Position numbers and translations under genes: made by a program. From contig JAQWON010000094.1 in assembly GCA_029245825.1 (NCBI GenBank), positions 1-19,153 on the forward strand: a stretch of DNA of 19,153 nt, read 5' to 3'. The stretch is from Flavobacteriaceae bacterium (GTDB taxonomy: Bacteria > Bacteroidota > Bacteroidia > Flavobacteriales > Flavobacteriaceae). Positions 16,109-19,153 of this stretch are shown here, one piece after another. A model generated the notes under the pieces. That model did no database searches. It had not been told where the DNA came from and saw only the letters and a program-made list of their open reading frames with translations. Each line of letters opens with the position of its first letter. Positions within the stretch are counted from its first letter, which is position 1.

Positions 16109-17545
16109 TTAAACAGGGACTTTCCAGCCATTATGATAGGACTTTGTTACAAATTTATTTGCCTCTTCAAAATTTGTAATTTTCATATTCGGTCCATCCC
16201 ACTGCAATTTTTTTCTACCATAATAAACATTTCGTCCCGCTAAATCTTTTTTCCGTAACATTCTACTTCTTAGCCCTAAATTACCCATTAGTACAGTTTC
16301 AGTAAATGGCCCTGAATATTCAAAAGAGGATGTAAGGGCTAAATGTTCTTTACTGTTATAACCAGCTTTACAAGCCTCTGTCCATGCAGTATTATGTATT
16401 TGATCTAAATTTATCTTGTCAGTTTTAAAAACTATTGGAGCTTCGCCTTTTTGATATAATGTAGGATTATTACCATATACTTGTGCTGTTATGACTCCTT
16501 TATTTCCTATCATCATTGAAAGATTACCTGCTCCACTTTTTGTAAAAAAGTCGTCTCCAAGTAGATCAGGAACATTTGGAGTAATGCCTCCATCCATCCA
16601 AACTAATTCTATGCCATTTTTAGCATATGGACTACTATCATATCGCAAAGTAACAACGGAAGAAAGAGGGCAACCCTCAGGTGCATAATCCATATTCCAC
16701 ATTACACTAAAGGTAGTTGAAGTAGTACATTCAACACTATTGGGATATCCCAGTTTTAATGTTTTATAAGGAACATCAAGTATATGACAAGCCATATCTC
16801 CTAAAGCCCCAGTTCCAAAGTCCCAATATCCTCTCCATGAAAATGGATGCAGACCAGGAGAATATGATCTTTTTTTAGCTGGACCCAACCAAAGATCCCA
16901 ATCAAGACCTTCTGGTTTCTCATTTTCATTTGATTTAGGTAAATTTTTCCCTTGAGGCCATACCGGACGATTTGTCCAAGCATTGATTTTTTGGATTTCT
17001 CCAATTTTACCCTGATCTATCCATTCTTGAACTTTTTGAACACCAGGATTAGAACCTCCTTGATTACCCATTTGAGTAACTACCTTATTTTCTTTAGCTG
17101 TTTTTCTCAGAAGTCTTGCTTCAGCAATAGTATGCGTTAAAGGTTTTTGAACATAAACATGAAGTTTTCTTACCATACAAGCATGGGCAACTACAGCATG
17201 AGTATGATCAGGGGTTGATATAGTTACAGCATCAATATCTTTTTGCTTTTCAAGCATCACCCTGTAGTCTTTATAGATTTTAGCATCAGGGAATCGATCC
17301 ATAGATTTTTTTGCATATTCAGGATGTACATCACATAGTGCGACAACTCTATTTTTTCCTTTGTCGTATGCATTATTTATATCAGACGTTCCTTTTCCTC
17401 CAGATCCAACAGCAGCAATAGCAAGTTGATCACTTGGAGCAGTATAGCCTTTGCCTCCGAGAACATTGCGAGGTATAATAAAAAGACCAGATCCAATAAG
17501 CGCACTTTTTTTAATAAAATTTCGACGAGATTTATTTTTTTTCAT
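16109..17545 (-). CDS. Tat-exported Gfo/Idh/MocA family oxidoreductase
   Basis: A 478-residue NAD(P)-dependent oxidoreductase or related sugar-modifying enzyme. It has a twin-arginine signal: Ser-Arg7-Arg8-Asn-Phe-Ile-Lys, then a hydrophobic stretch to about residue 30, so it is exported folded with its cofactor. The Rossmann glycine motif is 'AVGSGGKG' (45-52). The family's Glu-Lys-Pro motif appears as Gln133-Lys134-Pro135 ('YVQKPLTHT'), keeping the catalytic Lys. 'WTNRPVWPQG', 'WDLWLGPA' and 'GYWDFGTGALGDMACHILD' are typical of the Tat-exported Bacteroidota and Planctomycetes branch. Substrate is probably a sugar, polyol or glycoside. It is first in a minus-strand block and has a plausible own promoter. 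Confidence 0.92.
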   Translation of the reverse strand: MKKNKSRRNFIKKSALIGSGLFIIPRNVLGGKGYTAPSDQLAIAAVGSGGKGTSDINNAYDKGKNRVVALCDVHPEYAKKSMDRFPDAKIYKDYRVMLEKQKDIDAVTISTPDHTHAVVAHACMVRKLHVYVQKPLTHTIAEARLLRKTAKENKVVTQMGNQGGSNPGVQKVQEWIDQGKIGEIQKINAWTNRPVWPQGKNLPKSNENEKPEGLDWDLWLGPAKKRSYSPGLHPFSWRGYWDFGTGALGDMACHILDVPYKTLKLGYPNSVECTTSTTFSVMWNMDYAPEGCPLSSVVTLRYDSSPYAKNGIELVWMDGGITPNVPDLLGDDFFTKSGAGNLSMMIGNKGVITAQVYGNNPTLYQKGEAPIVFKTDKINLDQIHNTAWTEACKAGYNSKEHLALTSSFEYSGPFTETVLMGNLGLRSRMLRKKDLAGRNVYYGRKKLQWDGPNMKITNFEEANKFVTKSYHNGWKVPV

Positions 17546-17570
17546 AGATAAAATATTAATGCTTGAGCCA

Positions 17571-17600
17571 TAAATATACTTTTAGTTTAGGAATTTCAAA
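17571..17600 (-). promoter_or_regulatory. Predicted Bacteroidota-type promoter of the Gfo/Idh/MocA gene block
   Basis: On the minus strand a TTTG (17597-17600) and the octamer TATATTTA (17571-17578) are 18 bp apart. The Bacteroidota sigma factor consensus is TTTG at -33 and TAnnTTTG at -7, so this is a one-mismatch fit, and it ends about 25 bp before the start codon at 17545. It would drive the oxidoreductase gene and probably the cupin after it. Confidence 0.5.
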
Positions 17601-17690
17601 TATTTAAAATCAAATTTTTTTGCAATGTGCTGAGGTACAGTTTATAACAACAAATCAGAACACTTGCTTTAAAGAATAATGTTTATTTTT

Positions 17691-17922
17691 ATGCCTAAAT
17701 TTTTTTAGGATCAGGTTACAATCAACTTTTTTGTTCTTTTTTTTAGGAATCCTATTCAGTTATTCTCAGACAACATATTATGTATCAAAGTCAGGTAATG
17801 ATTCAAATAATGGAACAAGTTTAAACACATCTTTTCTCACAATAGGGAAAGCAATATCAGTCATTTCTGCAGGAGATAAAATTTATATAAGACATGGTGT
17901 TTATCATGAGGATTTAACATGA
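17691..17922 (+). pseudogene. Truncated, frameshifted start of a secreted parallel beta-helix protein gene
   Basis: From the ATG at 17691 the frame stops after five codons at a TAG, just past a run of seven T (17700-17706). Removing one T restores a reading frame with a full signal peptide (MPKFFRIRLQSTFLFFFLGI, then LFSYSQ) that leads into 'TTYYVSKSGNDSNNGT' and 'GDKIYIRHGVYHEDLT'. That is the standard opening of DUF1565-like right-handed beta-helix (pectate-lyase-like) proteins, which usually run to several hundred residues. Here it ends at tandem TGA stops (17920-17925), and no later frame resumes the family. It is thus broken twice: a homopolymer frameshift and loss of nearly the whole body. 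The frameshift alone could be a sequencing error; the truncation could not. A TTG at 17731 opens the downstream frame but has no good start context. Confidence 0.75.
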
Positions 17923-18009
17923 TGAACAAAATATTTTCATTGTTTAGATCCCAAATTCTTGATAAGAGATATCTGTGTTTTCTGTCATCCGATAAAATAG
18001 CACTTTTAA

Positions 18010-18426
18010 TCATTTCAGCTTTTTAGCTGTTTGACGATACCAATTTGGTTTCATCTTTATTTTTTCTTCAATCCTTTGACGAATAATCATTTGGTCTTTT
18101 TTAGTTGGGGACCAATCATTATATAGTTCATCAGGCCACTGATCTCTTTTAAATTTTCTGTCAGAATTTGGATTCATACCCCTAGATCTCATTTCCTTTA
18201 TAAGTTCTTTATATCTTTTGTGAAGGTATTTCCCTTTGTTATAAAAAAATTTGACATGTCCTTTATTCAGCGTAAATTCTTTAGGCCATGTCTTTTTGTT
18301 TTTCTTCCAATTAGCAGATTTTAAAGAACGTTGAAGAGAAGAACCAACCATAAATAATTCCCTATATTCTGCGACCAAATGTTGGTCTGTTAGTTCTTGT
18401 GTTGGGATGATGTTAATTCTTGTCAT
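18010..18426 (-). CDS. denV: Pyrimidine-dimer DNA glycosylase, T4 endonuclease V (DenV) homologue
   Basis: A 138-residue protein, the same length as phage T4 endonuclease V, which removes UV cyclobutane pyrimidine dimers by glycosylase and AP-lyase action. The N-terminus 'MTRIN' supplies Thr2, whose freed alpha-amine is the T4 nucleophile after Met removal, and Arg3. Gln15, His16, Arg22 and the catalytic Glu23 fall at exactly the T4 numbers in 'DQHLVAEYREL'. 'GHVKFFY' (56-62) and 'KPNWY' with Trp129-Tyr130 match T4 'GHVTFFY' and 'RPTWY'; Arg118 and Lys122 match T4 Arg117 and Lys121. T4 Arg26 is Met here. Cytoplasmic, acting on DNA. A terminator upstream isolates it from the preceding gene, so it needs its own promoter. 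Confidence 0.93.
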   Translation of the reverse strand: MTRINIIPTQELTDQHLVAEYRELFMVGSSLQRSLKSANWKKNKKTWPKEFTLNKGHVKFFYNKGKYLHKRYKELIKEMRSRGMNPNSDRKFKRDQWPDELYNDWSPTKKDQMIIRQRIEEKIKMKPNWYRQTAKKLK

Positions 18427-18469
18427 TTAAAATTCTTCTTTTAAATAATTTAAAAGGACAAATTAAAAT

Positions 18470-18499
18470 AAAAAAAGCCTTTCAAAAAATGAAAGGCTT
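18470..18499 (-). terminator. Rho-independent terminator of the upstream minus-strand gene
   Basis: A perfect 10-bp stem, aagcctttca (18475-18484) paired with tgaaaggctt (18490-18499), has a 5-nt loop; on the minus strand it is followed directly by a run of T. It begins 22 bp after the stop of the hypothetical gene and ends about 45 bp before denV, so it closes that transcript and separates denV from it. Confidence 0.85.
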
Positions 18500-18521
18500 A
18501 AGTTATTAATGAGTTAAGTTA

Positions 18522-19153
18522 TTATCTTAAAGACATCACTTTCCCAGCCATTTCACTTTTCACTAATTTTCTTGCTTTAAATGCTTGTAAAAGATCCTTT
18601 GAATATGAAGGTGTATTAGCTCTTGCTTGCATGGCGCTTTTATAGGATTTATAAAAGTCAGCTGTTATATAATTCCATCCTACATTCTCTCCGTTGAGAT
18701 CCAATCTTTTACTATAGGACCAGGCAACTCTTGGAGCATTTTTGTCTGGAGATCTATTCAAATCATTCTCCATTTTTTCATATTTTGCTCCATAGCCCAA
18801 AGGAACTTTCATGTAGTTAAAAACAGCTATTTGCGGCAATGAATCTACAAAAGAATAACCATTTTTTCTTGAAACAACTGATTGACCCATTATTTTCCTT
18901 GCTTTGAAGTTTTTTTGACTCATAACTTCTACGTCCATGTCTGTCATATCTGGATCAATTTTTCTAAAACCAGTATTAGCCCATAGACTATCTACCTCAT
19001 TTGCCAGAGTAACAATAATAAGGTTGTATGGAGATTCTGGAGTTGTATGTCCTACTCTCCAAACATCCCAACCAACAATTGTCCCATCATCGATTCTTTT
19101 TTGAGCGAGCTTAGCCCATTTTTCATTAAGAAGTGTGTTATAATCTTCTCCTG
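18522..19153 (-). CDS. Conserved hypothetical protein (partial, N-terminus off the window)
   Basis: The frame is open from the right edge to the stop at 18522, about 210 residues. An internal Met at 18947 is not the true start, because coding-like sequence continues upstream without a stop: 'EKWAKLAQKRIDDGTIVGWDVWRVGHT' region, then 'SPYNLIIVTLANEVDSLW'. This resembles a Bacteroidota family of exported proteins with a paired ferredoxin-like (dimeric alpha-beta barrel type) layout, in which a 'GWDLWRV' segment recurs. The C-terminal part ('PQIAVFNYMKVPLG', 'GWNYITADFYKSYKSAM') looks like a second copy of the same layout. A signal peptide cannot be checked because the start is missing. Function unknown. 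It ends just before a strong terminator. Confidence 0.75.
   Translation of the reverse strand, partial: GEDYNTLLNEKWAKLAQKRIDDGTIVGWDVWRVGHTTPESPYNLIIVTLANEVDSLWANTGFRKIDPDMTDMDVEVMSQKNFKARKIMGQSVVSRKNGYSFVDSLPQIAVFNYMKVPLGYGAKYEKMENDLNRSPDKNAPRVAWSYSKRLDLNGENVGWNYITADFYKSYKSAMQARANTPSYSKDLLQAFKARKLVKSEMAGKVMSLR

Larger units (their letters stand above)
17546..18009. other. 464-bp stretch without an intact gene
   Basis: The left part holds the promoter of the minus-strand oxidoreductase block, the middle holds the beta-helix gene remnant, and the last 87 bp up to the denV stop show no recognisable gene, repeat or RNA. An ATG frame of about 35 codons starting near 17921 has no supporting features and is not called. 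Confidence 0.6.

Noticed and set aside
17921..18028. A 35-codon plus-strand ATG frame after the beta-helix remnant
   Set aside because: It overlaps the end of denV on the other strand and has no signal peptide, domain or conserved feature.
18945..18947. Internal ATG as the start of the right-edge hypothetical gene
   Set aside because: The same frame stays open and protein-like to the window edge, so the true start lies outside.

Overview
This is an AT-rich, gene-dense bacterial segment that reads as a Bacteroidota genome, most likely a marine Flavobacteriia-type organism. The reasons are short intergenic gaps, start regions without clear Shine-Dalgarno sites, many exported hydrolases with short Flavobacteria-style signal peptides ending in ...SQ or ...AQ, and conserved secreted families typical of that phylum. 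No rRNA, tRNA, CRISPR array, insertion sequence or integrase was seen. The taxonomic call is inference from protein style, not from a marker gene.

Layout. Positions 1-2223 (minus) hold a two-gene M16 zinc-protease operon: an intact catalytic subunit followed by a partner, cut by the window edge, that has lost the HxxEH metal site. A divergent gene for a conserved secreted protein (2288-2953) and an acetyl-CoA acetyltransferase (3020-4192) follow on the plus strand. A perfect 16-bp inverted repeat then separates the thiolase from a complete histidine-utilisation operon (4434-10544): hutH, hutU, hutI and a fused formimidoyltransferase-cyclodeaminase. Together these convert histidine to glutamate, ammonia and methenyl-tetrahydrofolate. 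No histidine transporter or hut regulator lies beside them. A small charged secreted protein and a LACTB-like serine hydrolase lipoprotein end the plus-strand block at 11929.

From 17545 back to 11938 every gene is on the minus strand: a Tat-exported Gfo/Idh/MocA oxidoreductase, a small cupin, a secreted PHP-domain phosphoesterase, a secreted propeller-like protein and an M81 (MlrC-like) metallopeptidase lipoprotein. Four of these five are predicted to be exported, so this block probably handles scavenged organic substrates at the cell envelope. The substrate cannot be read from the sequence.

The right end (about 17690-19153) is the most unusual part. It carries a broken, truncated start of a parallel beta-helix protein gene. 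Next to it is a 138-residue homologue of phage T4 endonuclease V (DenV), the pyrimidine-dimer DNA glycosylase, of the same length as the phage enzyme and with its catalytic residues in place. A strong rho-independent terminator separates denV from a conserved hypothetical gene that runs off the window. A phage-type UV-repair gene beside a gene remnant suggests a site of horizontal gain and loss. No wholly new multi-gene system was identified.
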